From: Asterias amurensis
Taxonomy: Eukaryota > Echinodermata > Asteroidea > Forcipulatida > Asteriidae
NCBI RefSeq assembly: GCF_032118995.1
Contig: NC_092657.1
Location: forward strand, 1,795,891-1,859,890
Length of the DNA stretch: 64,000 nucleotides
Reading direction: 5' to 3'
How positions within the stretch are numbered: position 1 is the stretch's first letter; each line of letters begins with the position of its first letter. The notes below the pieces were generated by a model. That model worked only from the letters and a program-made list of their open reading frames with translations, had not been told where the DNA came from and ran no database searches. A program made the translations under genes and the position numbers. Positions 51,596-63,700 of the stretch are shown here, piece by piece.

Positions 51596-52040
51596 ATATT
51601 TGTAATACAAAGTTATACACTTGTAATACATTTGTGATACAAAGTAACACATTTGTAATACAAAGTAGAACAAGTGTTATATATTTGTGACACAAAGGAA
51701 TACACTTGTAATACAAAAATAATACATTTGAAAATCAAAGTAATACATTTGTAATACAAGTAACACATTTGCGATAGAAAGTAAAACATCTGTAATACAA
51801 AGTAATACATTTGTAATACAAGGTAATACAACGTGTATTACAAAGTAATACATTTTTGATACAAAAAGAACACATTGTAATACAAAAACAATGAAATGTA
51901 TAACAAATACTAGGTTGTACTACAAAAGACAACATTTGTAATACAAACAGTATATGCGTAACAAACTAAGTTGTACTACAAAGTAATAATTTTGCTTGGT
52001 ACTACAAAATAGTACATTTGATTTGTACCACAAATTAATA
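51585..52040 (+). repeat. about 21-bp tandem repeat
   Basis: Some 20 copies of AATACATTTGTAATACAAAG-T with variants. Confidence 0.9.
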
Positions 52041-52404
52041 GATTTGTAAAACAAAATAACGCATTTCGTTGTCCACAACATACTTTAATAGCAAATACTG
52101 ATGTTAAAACTGAATCGCCCATTCGTTGATTGCCTGATTTAAAAACCATTTGCCTCTTTTGTTTTACTATTACATTCGATTGCCACTTAAAAAACCAAAG
52201 CGGCAACAAATGATACCTTGTACCAAAAACGTCCATAGTGGCCTTATTTTGAGAAACTTCCATTCAACTAAAAGGTCCAAATAAAGGTAACTTCTTGCAT
52301 CCACAAGTTTAAAAAATCCAATTCCCATGAATGTTTTATCGAAGAGTTTTTTTATAAATAATTTACCCCCTGGTCCAGCTTTCACTTCCATAGACCTTTA
52401 CCAT

Positions 52405-52515
52405 GCTGCCACCATCTTGGTCAAGTTCCCTGTATCCATTACCAGTAATGGATGCTATTATTCACTGTACAAAAAGGAACCAGACTATTTTTTATTTTAA
52501 TATCGCTGCAGGCAT
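52405..52515 (+). repeat. dispersed repeat pair, copy 1
   Basis: CATCTTGGTCAAGTTCCCTG, AATGGATGCTATTATTCACT, GTACAAAAAGGAACCAGACT and ATCGCTGCAGGCA; copy 2 at about 53730-53840 keeps all four blocks in order. Confidence 0.8.
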
Positions 52516-52702
52516 AAGAGGCAGAAGGACATACTTGGATACAGAAAACTGTTCAAAGAAAGTGTGATCTTCAACGCAGCATTAGCATAAAATAATATAA
52601 AATAAATAGCATATAAAAATACAAACATACAAAGCGTAAAGTAACTTGACCATAAGATTTGTTGTCTCTTTGTAAACCTGCAAACACAGTAAAATAAACG
52701 GC

Positions 52703-52868
52703 CGCCGATTTCACAAAACTCTTCCTAACTTGAGACCAATCTTAGGACTTAGGACGAGTCCCAACCCTGCACTGTAGAATGCAGACCTTAAGATTAATCC
52801 TAAGTTAAAACGAGTTACTCGTCCTAACTCGAGATAAGATGAGTCCTAACTTTTTGTGAAATTGACGG
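52703..52868. repeat. foldback element family E, copy 4
   Basis: CCGATTTCACAAAACTCTTC mirrored by TTTTTGTGAAATTGACGG; longer spacer CCAACCCTGCACTGTAG shared with the 55866 copy. Confidence 0.8.
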
Positions 52869-53024
52869 CAGGGTGTGTATTGTTGTCAACTTATTAATTC
52901 TGAAGCTAGGAGTGACGCACAAACTCGAACGACTCGTTTGGAATCCTAGTCAACCATCGGTACCATGGTATTCAACAATCCATTACATTCCGCCTTTTCG
53001 TTAAAGTGTCACTGGTTCCCTTCT

Positions 53025-53269
53025 GGGCCCAATTTCATAGAGGTGCTTAAGCAAAAAATTCTGCTTAAGCAAAAAATTCCTTGCTTAGTAAAATCAGATT
53101 ATCGGCCAAGACCCCACTCAATTGTTATGCTAAGTAAACAACAGCAAAATACCAGTCTCAAGCAATGTACATGGCATGAAATTTTGGCCAGTAACATGTG
53201 TAAAATAAGCCAGCTATTTTCGTGCTTAAGCAAATTTTTTTGCTTAAGCAGCTCTATGAAATTGGCCCC
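53025..53269. mobile_element. MITE family C, copy
   Basis: GGGCCCAATTTCATAGAGGT and CAGCTCTATGAAATTGGCCC ends with GCTTAAGCA motifs inside. Confidence 0.87.
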
Positions 53270-53424
53270 TGTGCTTTACACACGTTAGCATGGAACAGGC
53301 TATTTGGACCATGAAAAAACCCCATTGTCCTTAGGCTGGTTCCAAATGGACAGTAGTCAACCAATGGTCGACCAGCCTGGGTTCCAGTCAAAATAGTCAA
53401 CCTTTAGTTAATCATTGTGTGCAT

Positions 53425-53510
53425 TTGAACTTGATCAGTTGGTACAGTGCATGCACGTTAATCCAGAGGACCCAGGTTCAAATCCCGCTCTATTTAATCT
53501 TTCCCTGTTC
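53425..53510 (+). mobile_element. tRNA-like SINE head
   Basis: GATCAGTTGGTACAGTGCAT and CCCAGGTTCAAATCCCGC with A/B-box spacing; no matching acceptor stem. Confidence 0.5.
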
Positions 53511-53554
53511 AGTCCAAACTTAAAATGCCTTTTGAGACGTAAAACTGAAACTCC

Positions 53555-53623
53555 AGAGGTGGATTTCACAAAGTTAGGACTAGTCCTATACCTTAGTCCT
53601 AACTCTTTGTGAAATCGACACCT
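53555..53623. repeat. foldback element family E, short copy 5
   Basis: GAGGTGGATTTCACAAAGTT mirrored by AACTCTTTGTGAAATCGACACC; only about 70 bp. Confidence 0.8.
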
Positions 53624-53729
53624 GGTTCTGAAATATACACATTAGTTATTCTTCCCCAAAATAGTCGTAGCTTCAGTCCACATACAATCGGCTCCAAGGT
53701 ACACGTTCTTGTTAAGAATATATCATTAA

Positions 53730-53840
53730 CTGTAACCATTTTGGTCATGGTCCCTGTATTCACAACCACTAATGGATGCTATTATTCACTGTACAAAAAG
53801 AAACCAGACTATTTTTCACTTAATAATACCGCTGCAGGCA
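53730..53840 (+). repeat. dispersed repeat pair, copy 2
   Basis: CATTTTGGTCATGGTCCCTG, AATGGATGCTATTATTCACT and ACCGCTGCAGGCA; see 52405. Confidence 0.8.
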
Positions 53841-54306
53841 AATGTCAATGTTTTTTTGGCAAGATAGCTTGGGTAGTCACTACCATGGCCAGAATATCTA
53901 TCCTACCCAACTAGGAATCTATCATTATATTTCATCGTTTTCAAAGCTAGTCTAAGGCCGTTTCCAAATTGGCGGCTACTGCTACATAAAACAGTTGCTA
54001 AGGACACTCAATGCATGATGAAGTGGCATCCAGCTGTAGCCATACATGTAGCTGTAGCCGTCAACTCTGGAATGGACTATCTCAGCATCAAAGAAATCAT
54101 TAAAATGACCCAAATATGAATCATACCCAATACAGAATTCCTCATTCAGTGTTTAAATAACCACTTAGTCTTATATAGATGAGTAGCGGAAAGGCAGTAT
54201 CAACCATATATTTGCCCAACTAAGAACTATATCTAACTTAATACGACAATACCAAGCAGGAGGGATGAAAGCACAATGCCCAATTAAGAATCAAACATTT
54301 TAAATC

Positions 54307-54538
54307 CTTGGCCCAAATTTTATGGCCCTGCTTACTGTAAGCGAAGAATTGGTGCTTACGGAAGTAGTAAATTCCATGCTTACGACAAGCCTATTTCACG
54401 AGTTAGCAGGGAATATTTGCTTGTGCACGTGCATACTCCACAGCTAGTGCAGAAATTCGGCGCTTGCACAGTAAGCAGAGAATGGTGATTGTAAGGCAGA
54501 ATTCGGCGGTAAGCAGAGCCATAAAACCAGGCGCTGAT
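54307..54538. mobile_element. MITE family D, copy 1
   Basis: GGCCCAAATTTTATGGCCCT...GCTTACTGTAAGC mirrored by GGTAAGCAGAGCCATAAAAC. It ends six bases from the RhoGEF stop codon, so it lies in the 3' UTR or just beyond. Confidence 0.82.
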
Positions 54539-54543
54539 CACAT

Positions 54544-54723
54544 CTAGTCAATCTTGGCTAAGTAGATGGAAGGAACGTAACCACGTTGGCCGTTCTTGTC
54601 GACGAGCCACCACTCAGAGTTCCCTTCAATGTCCTTATCGGAAATGAGTTGCACGACTTCTCGTTCCGCCAAGGAAAGTTCGTTCAATCCGGTCGCAGCG
54701 AACTCCCACTCGGCATAATAATA
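54544..54723 (-). CDS. RhoGEF last exon (SH3-2)
   Basis: YYYAEWEFAATGLNELSLAE to YVPSIYLAKID, stop TAG; acceptor CTGCCGACAG. The canonical ALYDY-type strand is AEWEF here. Confidence 0.9.
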   Translation of the reverse strand, partial: YYYAEWEFAATGLNELSLAEREVVQLISDKDIEGNSEWWLVDKNGQRGYVPSIYLAKID

Positions 54724-57700
54724 CTGTCGGCAGACAAAAAACAACAATTAGTTTAACACAAAGGAAAATACGAATTATTCCAGCGGAGTAGATTTTTTGA
54801 ATTCTGAAGACTTCTCAGTTCTGAAAAGAACTGTCCTGTTTATTACATACATACATACATATCAGCATTAACTACTATCTGGGCACAAAAGTTAGGTTTT
54901 GTTGTTGTTGTTGTTGTTGTTTTTGTTTGGGAGAGGCCTGGGGTACAATAGATCTTTACCTGAGCTTGTTAGGTTTTGTTGTTGTTGTTGTTGTTGTTGT
55001 TTTTGTTTGGGAGAGACATGTGGTACGGTAGATCTTTACCTGAGCTTGTTAGGTTTTGTTGTTGTTGTTGTTGTTTTTGTTTGGGAAAGACATGGGGTAC
55101 GGTAGATCTTTACCTGAGCTTGTTGTTGCATCTGTGTGAAGTTATCCCATTCATCCTCGTCGTCATCAGGGGCAGCAGGGGCAGCAGCGTCATTTTCTGT
55201 CTTAAGAATCGACGACGGCACAAACCCCTGGGAAGCTGGAGAAAAACAGGGGATAGAGTATAATTTGTTTTTACCCAACATGCCCAAACACCAATGTTTT
55301 TTAAGTATACTGTTTGGAAAAGGAATTACATGGAGATAACGGGTGTGAGTTGTCAGATGAAAAGGATGTCTTATTCTAGACTCTTTCTTTAATGGAGCTT
55401 TCCAGTAATATTTTATGCACAAGCCAACCATGCCACCCAACTTACCTCCGTTATCGATGTACCACCTTATGCCGCTACCTGTTGGGTCCTGCTCCTTGAT
55501 GATCCCAACGAGTTCCCCTTTCTTCACAGAGATGTCCATCGGCTGCTGAGCTTTGAAATCCGTTGAGACCAAGAATACGCGGTTGCTAGGGTAACGAGAA
55601 TTAACGCTGATTTTCTGCTTGTCTGATTGTGATGCTGGCTGGGGTTTCTGTGAAAAGTAAGAAAACAAATTTTCAACTTAAAAACAGTTTGTTTTAGAGA
55701 GAGATTGCCTAACATCAAAAGGCCACAGACAGACACTTCAAGGTGAGGGCTACATATAACTGCCACCAGGGGCCCGTTGCCACCTACTTCTGGGGCTGAA
55801 ACAGAGTAACCACCTTCACAGTCCGTAAGGATGTAGGCTTGGGTATCATCCACTAGGAGCCAGCTGTCGATTTTACAAAACTCTTCCTAACTTAAGACTA
55901 ATCTAAGGACTTAGACCGAGTCCCAACCCTGCACTGTAGCATGCAGATCTTAAGATTAATCCTAAGTTAGGACGAGTTACTCGTCCTAACTCGAGATAAG
56001 ACGAGTCCTAACTCTTTGTGAAATCGACCCCTGGCTGATAGAGCAGAATGAACTACCTTCCCACGTTTTTATTTACGAAGCAAACATGTCTAAGTGCCTT
56101 GCTCAAGGGCACAAGTATTATTACTTTCTGCTTCTTCTCACCAACACACTCTTGCTTTAGTGAGACGTAGAACAAAGCACCAGGCTAACAGCTATATTTC
56201 TTGTACTGCATCTCTTTGGGACTCCTTGCCTGGTGGATGTTTCCCTCCAGCCTACAATCTGGACTGTTTTAAGAGGAATATCAATTCTCACCTCCAGCTT
56301 CCCCCCCAAGTTACTTTCATCCTTAATAATTTGTAGCCCCTTACCCATTGTGGCTTTTAGCCTTGTTTGGGGTGAACTTGCAAAAATATACTCCAAGTTT
56401 CGAGACTTACTGGTAGGCTTGGTGGAGGTACAGGCTCTGAGTTGCTTCCGTACACGGACCGTCTGTCTCCTTTCTTATCCAGACTCTTGGGCACAAAAGG
56501 GAATTTATGAATCTCCTCCATGGCGGCCATCATGGAGATCTCAAACGTCTTCATGATGTCTACGGTGGAGTTGGTCTTGACGATGGAAAGCTGCAGAGAG
56601 AGGATGTGGAATTATAAAACATCATAAAGTCACTATCATAATGTAGAGCTGCTTTAAGAAGCTTCAAGACTGGATCATGGAGATCTCAAACGTCTTCGAG
56701 ATGTCTACGGTAGAGTTGGTCTTGACGATGGAAAGCTGCAGAGAGAGGAGGTGGAATTATAAAACATCATAAAGTCACTATCATAATGTAGAGCTGCTTT
56801 AAGAAGCTTCAAGACTGGATCATGGAGATCTCAAACGTCTTCATGATGTCTACGGTGGAGTTGGTCTTGATGATGGAAAGCTGTGGAGAGAAGATTTAGA
56901 ATGAAATCTTCACACGTTAGTTTTATTGTTGAATCTACATTTATATAGGATTAAAACAATCGACGGTTCCAAAAACTTAAGGTATACCTTTGCCTTTATG
57001 GACTAGCCACCCAAACACAACCAGCGCACAACTCTACTAACAAACAGCTCTATCTGAGAATCAAAACAGGGCATGATATTCACCTCAAGCAGGGGATATA
57101 GTTTCTTCAGAGTCGAGTTGATATGATCCCTCTCTGCTTCGATGAACGACACGACGCAGCTCTTGAAGAGAGACAGTCCCATGTCACAAAGCTTCGGCAG
57201 TTCATCCTTCAACTGTACATTCATGGCCTCGTAGTTCTTCTTCGCTACATCTTTATCATCCTTGAGCTGGATGAGGGGGAGGAAAATAGAAAACCATTCT
57301 CAGATTAAAATCTGTCATGGTTTCTAATTGCACATGAAAAGACTTAAAGGCAGTGGACACTATTGGTATTACTCAAAATAGTTATCATCATAAAACCTTT
57401 CTTGATTACGAGTAATTGGGAGAGGTTGATAGTATAAAACATTGTGAGAAACAGCTCCCTCTGAAGTGACGTAGTTTTCGAGCAAGAAGTAATTTACCAC
57501 GAATTTGATTTCGAGACCTCAAGTTTAGAACTCGAGGTCTCGAAATCAAGCATCAGAAAGCACACAACTTTGTGTGACAAGAGTGTTTTTTCTTCCATTA
57601 TTATCTCGCAACTTCGACAACCAATTAAGTTCAAATTTCCACAGGTTTGTTATTTTGTGCATATGTTGAGATACACCAAGTGAGAAGACTGGTCTTTGAC

Positions 57701-60700
57701 ATTTACCAATAGTGTCCACTGTCTTTAAATATTCTAGGTTTGTGGTAACACCGACCAAAATCGCGCACATGGGGTCCATCCACATATTGTCCTCGCACAC
57801 TGAACCCAAGCATAAAGTCTGACGGACTCAATGCATAGGCCTGCGCCCGCGTAACGTCCTACGAACTTGGTGCCTGGCAGCTTCCCTTCCATGAGCAGCA
57901 CACCGTGTCCATGCCTCTCAACACTAACCCCTGGTTGAGATGTACTGAGAAACAACGCTCCCAAGAAGGGTGATTACCTCGCATACACGCTTGGTAAAAC
58001 TGTTCAGCGCTTGTATGGTGCTTGGTTTGCGCAGGTGAAAATGCTGCGGTTCCATTTCAAATGAATCATGTTTGTATAGGGTCAGCCTAAACTGCATGGG
58101 GCCAATTTCATAGAGCTGCTTAAGCCAAATATTTGCCTAAGCACGAAAATAGCTTGATTATATTTTACACATGTTACTGGCCAAAATTTCATGACATAGT
58201 ATACATTGCTTGTGACTGGTATTTAGCTATTGTTCACTTACCATAATAATTGAGTGGAGTCTTGGCCGGTAATCTGATTTTACTAAGCAAGGATTTTTTT
58301 GCTTAAGCAAATTTGTTTGCTTCAGCAGCTCTATGAAATTGGGCCCAGTTAAACATATCACAAGGTCAAAGAATAATGAGAGGAGACCAGTTGCTCTTTG
58401 ACTTGATGCCACGTTTGCACGATACAATACTTGAGCGGGCGCGTAGAGTGGATCGGCCACAGACCTCATTAAGAATCTAGCACATTTTCATGAACCAATT
58501 AAAGGGGGTATGAGCGAGTAAGGCATGCTGGGAACAAATGGTAGGGCGTGGACTAACAGTAGTACGATATACTTTCCAAGCAAGTTCCTGTCATAAAAAA
58601 AAAACACCTCGCAATGCAAACCGAATGTTATCATTGATTTGACAGAGTTGACATCTACATGTATCATGCTATAATACTACTCAAACTACTTCACCACACA
58701 GTTATGTACCATGCAAAATCACTATGGACAGTGCACAAGTCCCAAATTGTATGGAAGTGCTTTCAAGGGAATGTACACAATTGGTTATCACTCTTAAAAT
58801 TTATGACAATAAAAACTTTTGGTTGGAAGCTTACAGCAGCTTTCAAAAGTATGAAGTATTTTGAAAACTTTTCACTTCAAAGTAATATGGTTCCTTGTAT
58901 GTTTGGTTTGCGGTAACACCATGTCGAAACGTTGAGACCAATTCAGAACTGACTCCGCGGCAGTACAGTTAATTACGATCCTATAAGCTAAAGTAGTAGT
59001 CCAGTCTATTTTCTATACCATCCACCCTGGTAATAGTTAAAAAGCAGGACAGTTCTTTTCAGAACTGAGAAGTCTCCCGAACCTCCCATTATCTACTCCG
59101 CGGCAGTAGAATAAAGCAAGACAGTTCTCTAAGAACAAATTCTACCTGGCAAGTAGATACACACATGATGTTACCGCAAACCAGACATACATTGATACCT
59201 CACCATGCAATGCCTCAAATCCTATGTAATATGGTTTCTGAAAAGGATAAGTTTTTATGGATTTTCGGTGATATCGCAAAAACGTGACCACCTTTTGAGA
59301 TGAAATTTTCACATGTTAGTTTAATTGTGTACTCAGCGCCTTGAGTACCTTGTTTGGTAGATGTACGTGCGCTATATAAGACTTCGATATTAATAATATT
59401 TTTATGTACATCTACATTTATATAGGATTAAAACAATGAACAGTTACAGAAAAAACACTGTATACTTCGCCTTAAAACCAAGTTTGTTCAAACATCTGAA
59501 CAAGAAACATGCAAATGCATCATTAGACCCAATTTAATTGACTAGTTGTAAGTGCACTGGGTTCTTTTAAACAAAAATGCATTATACAACACACAAAAAA
59601 ACCTATGAACACCAGTACGAGTAATGTGTGGGTTACGGGTTCCAATCCAACATTGGTCTGTAGCAACCACAAGTCTCATAAATGACTCTCACACTCTGTG
59701 GAAATAATAAGCATGCAAGTCACATCGCACACAACGTACAAGCTACATTATCTGCACCATATGACATTCAACACCAGGGTTACGGGTTCGAACCTCCTTT
59801 CGGTGTTTCTCCTTCAGACGTTTGTGAGTGCCGCCCATCGGCATGTCGTCATCGCTGTCATCCAATTCCTTCTCTTTGCTTTTATTCTGAGCGGCAATTT
59901 TGTGGAAGTTACAACATGGCATTTTTACAAATAATATTTCTTTAAAGGCAGTGGACACTATTGGTAATTACTCAAAATAATTATTAGCATAAAACCTTGA
60001 TTGGTAACAAGTAATGGGGAGAGGTTGATGGTATAAAACATTGTGAGAAACAGCTCCCTCTGAAGTGACTTAGTTTTCTCAAGAGAAGTAATTTTCCACG
60101 AATTTGATTTTGAGACGTCAGAATTAGATTTTGAGGTTTCGAAATCAAGCATGTGAAAGCGCACAACTTCGTGTGACAAGATTTTTTTTTATCATTGTTA
60201 TCTAACAACTTTGACGACCAGTTGAGTTCAAATTTTCACAGTTTTGTTATTTTATGCATATGTTGCAATACACCAAGTGAAAAGACTGGTCTTTGACAAT
60301 TACCAAGTGTACAGTGTCTTTAAAAGTAAAGTAACTGCGCTGGTAATTCAAACAACAAAGCTATTTGTTCTTTTTCAATTTCAAAACGCAATTTCAAAAA
60401 AAAACTCACGCATACAAACATTCTTACCAGCACCAAACGTCCAGTAAAAAAATTCCGTCTGAAAGGCTGTCAAAGTTGAGAAAATAGTCATTGAAAAACC
60501 TGAAAAATAACCGTTGCTTATAAAGATTGCCGCAATCAAAATAAGCCAGATGCGAACCATTCAAGATTGCTGAAAAAGGAAAATGTTTGAAGCGAACAAA
60601 CGTACCTCGGCACTTGTTCCCCCAAATATTTGATCACTGTACAATATATGCAATGTCTACTAGTCTTGTACTTCCCCTTGCTTTTTGGAAACAATTTGTG

Positions 60701-63700
60701 GCGTGTCATGTCCGAGCGGTTAAGAGCAACGGATTCAAGCTTTGGTGTTTGATCGGCAGAGTGTGGGTTCGAAACCCGGTCGTGTCACTTGCTACGTAAA
60801 ATTGGGGAGGTAGTGCTTTCTGCTCTACCGGCCAGGCTTCATTCCACGCTTCATTCAAGGGGCTCACCCGGGTCAGCCCCCAGTGCCCTGCTTGTGGAGT
60901 GGGTCACTTGGGGCTGGCCCCAGGTGCATGACGTCAATATGAGAGCGGTGAGTGATCGTAAGTTTAGCTCTTGTCAGGGGCTCACCCGAGTGAGCACCGC
61001 TGGGTAGGCCCGCGGAAGCTAATCGAACGCACCCTATAATGGGTTCCTGAAGATACATGTAACTACTACCTGTAAAGAGGAGACTATACGCAAAAAAAGA
61101 GAATGCTTTTGAATGAATTTTTGAAAGATAGTCAAATTGAACTCACCTGTTTCATTCTGTCTTTATCTTTATTCTTCTCTAGTTTGTTACTGTGGCTGTC
61201 AAAGTCAAGAAGCTTGTGATACCTCTTGGCGATGAGTTTATGAGGTCCTTGGAACATGATGAGGAGTCCATTAAGTGGTGAGATCACCCTCTGCTGTACA
61301 AATAACATCTAAAGAAAGGAAACCAAGAAGATCGTCAGAGGTTTCCATTCACTTTTGTGTTTCTCTTTCACTTTCTGTTTAGTTTCAAATGATTTTAATA
61401 TGTACAGCGGAAACGAAACGAAATCAATCATCCATTAACTTAAATTGTGTTACGCGCTTTATGGACAAGTTAACCTGGGGCCTTTCCCTAACCTCGGCTC
61501 TGGCACCCTCTGCTCATGTTTGAACCACCACGTCCACAATTCACGCTTCTTCAAAAATGTATAAACCTGAAGATTGACCTATGTGTCCACAATGTATAGA
61601 CCAATCCGATGAAACAAAATTGGTAGCGCCCTCTATTGAAAATTACCAACTGCGGTGTCTTTTTGTGCACAATCTAGGCATTGAAGACACCTCAGCAAAT
61701 GGCGCCCAGTGCTCAACACTTGCGCGCCCTGTGCGCGTCGGATTGGTCTATAGAGTCTGCAGAGCCAAAACCAAGAGACAAAGCCCAAGCCGAGGTTTGG
61801 GAAAGGTGCCATGAATAAATTTCACAAAAATCTAAGATTGTTAATGCAAATCACTCTTAATTTCTAAGAAAGTGTGATGCCACAATACCAACCACTTTAG
61901 CAGTACAGAGGAAGAATCTTTGTGATGTGAGAAAGTGGTCCCTGGCCCCAAGATGTGGTGACTTTGTAAGAACAAAATGTACTCAGAGTAAGCCCTCTGT
62001 TGTTAGGATTCATGTTCATGAGTTACTGATGTGTTACACTATTGAAAAATTGCAGGCATTTACATGATAGAGGGCGCTATACTTACATAATATTTATAGA
62101 GTTTATTGGCAAGATGGCGTTGAATATAGAGGGCGCTATACTCACATAATCTTTATAGAGTTTATTGGCAAGATGGCGTTGGATATAGGAGGCGCTATAC
62201 TCACATAATCTTTATAGAGTTTATTGGCAAGATGTCGTTGGACAGCCTCATATTTATTGACTTCATGTAGATTGGACTGACTGGCGTAGTAGTCCGAGAT
62301 GTCGCTCCCTACAGCCGCCTCTGAGGAAGTAGCATCCTGGGGAAATAAATCAAAAGTTTGTTGAATATAGACCTTATGCATGGACGTCAACCAGACGCCA
62401 TCTTAGAGGAAATACGGTGATGAAACAATCAAAACTCACAGATTTGTATGCGCGGCGCACAGGATTGGCCAATGAACAACCTCCTTTTGACCTCTAGGTG
62501 AGGGCACACAACTGACATGACGTCATGTGCATAAGGTCTACATGTATAAGAGCTTCAGACCAGGGCCCAAGTTCATGGCTCTGCTTACTGTAAGCAAAGA
62601 ATCAGTGCTTACGGGAGCAGAGAATTCTGCACTTAAGTCAAGCGTATTTCACAGTTAGCAGAGAGTTATGGCTTGTGCGTGTGCGTACTCAACGTTACTA
62701 GGCACACTTTGGCACAGAGCTAGCGCAGAAAGTTGGCCCGTATGCAATTGCAATGAATAGTGATCTAGGTGTAGATCTCAGGTGTAAGCAGAGCAATGAA
62801 ATTCAGCCCTGGGCCCAATTTCATAGAGCTGCTAAGCACAAAAATTTGCTAAGCATGAAATTTCTTCCTTGATAAAAATAGGATAACCAGCCAAATTTCC
62901 ACATGATTTTCAGGATAAGCAAACAACAGCTGAATACCAGTGACAGGCAATATGCAACAAATGAAATTTAGTCGATAATCCCGTTTTTATGAAGGAAGAA
63001 ATTTCATGCTAAGCAAATTTTGGTGCTTAGCAGCTCTATGAAATTGGGCCCTGGTTGACTCAGTGGTTTCTTCACCTGTAGGGACCAAGGTTCGAATCCC
63101 CCTAAAAAACGAGCCTTTGGGTTTCAGTCTTTACCAAAACGAATTTTTGAAATCAGATGTCCAGGCATGTAACTAACTATCCATGAAAGAAGAGGAAAAG
63201 AGAAAACCGGGCAAGAAAAAAAAAGAGGAAAAGATGATATTCCTGTACTTTTGTACACAAAAAGAATTTTGGCTTCTGCGCGTGCGTACTCCACTTTATG
63301 AGGCATTCTACGCTTACAAGGCTAGCGCAGAAATTCGCGCTTGCACGTAAGCAGGGAATCATGATCGTAAGCGCAGAATTCGGCGGTAAGCAGAGCCATG
63401 AAATTCAGCCCTGGTTGACTCAGTGGTTAATTCACCTCTATGGACCACGGTTCGGATCCCGCTTAAAAACGGAGCCTTTGGGTTTTCAGTCTTTACCAAA
63501 ACGAATTTTTGAAATCAGATGTCCAGGCATGTGAGTAACTAACTATCCATGAAAGAAGAGGAAAAGAGAAAACCGGGCAAGAAAAAAAAAGAGGAAAAGA
63601 TGATATTCCTGTAATTTTGTACACAAAAAGTAAAGAAAAAAAGAGGAAAATCAAAACCCAAAAAGAGAAAATCAGCTAAAAAGAGAAAATCTCACATGCG

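Noticed and set aside
54899-55263. Plus-strand hydrophobic reading frames (Leu/Cys-rich)
   Set aside because: They translate (GTT)n runs antisense to the RhoGEF donor triplication.
56672-56880. Two additional RhoGEF exons
   Set aside because: They copy only the acceptor and first 62 bases, run into a stop and have no donor.
59942-60208. Short minus-strand proteins with MLDFETS-type sequence
   Set aside because: The same peptide arises from every family-A MITE (for example at 2891 and 45315), so it is element sequence.
60693-60795. Functional tRNA-Ser/Leu gene
   Set aside because: A and B boxes are good but the 5' and 3' ends do not form an acceptor stem, and the same head recurs in SINEs at 33329 and 40610.
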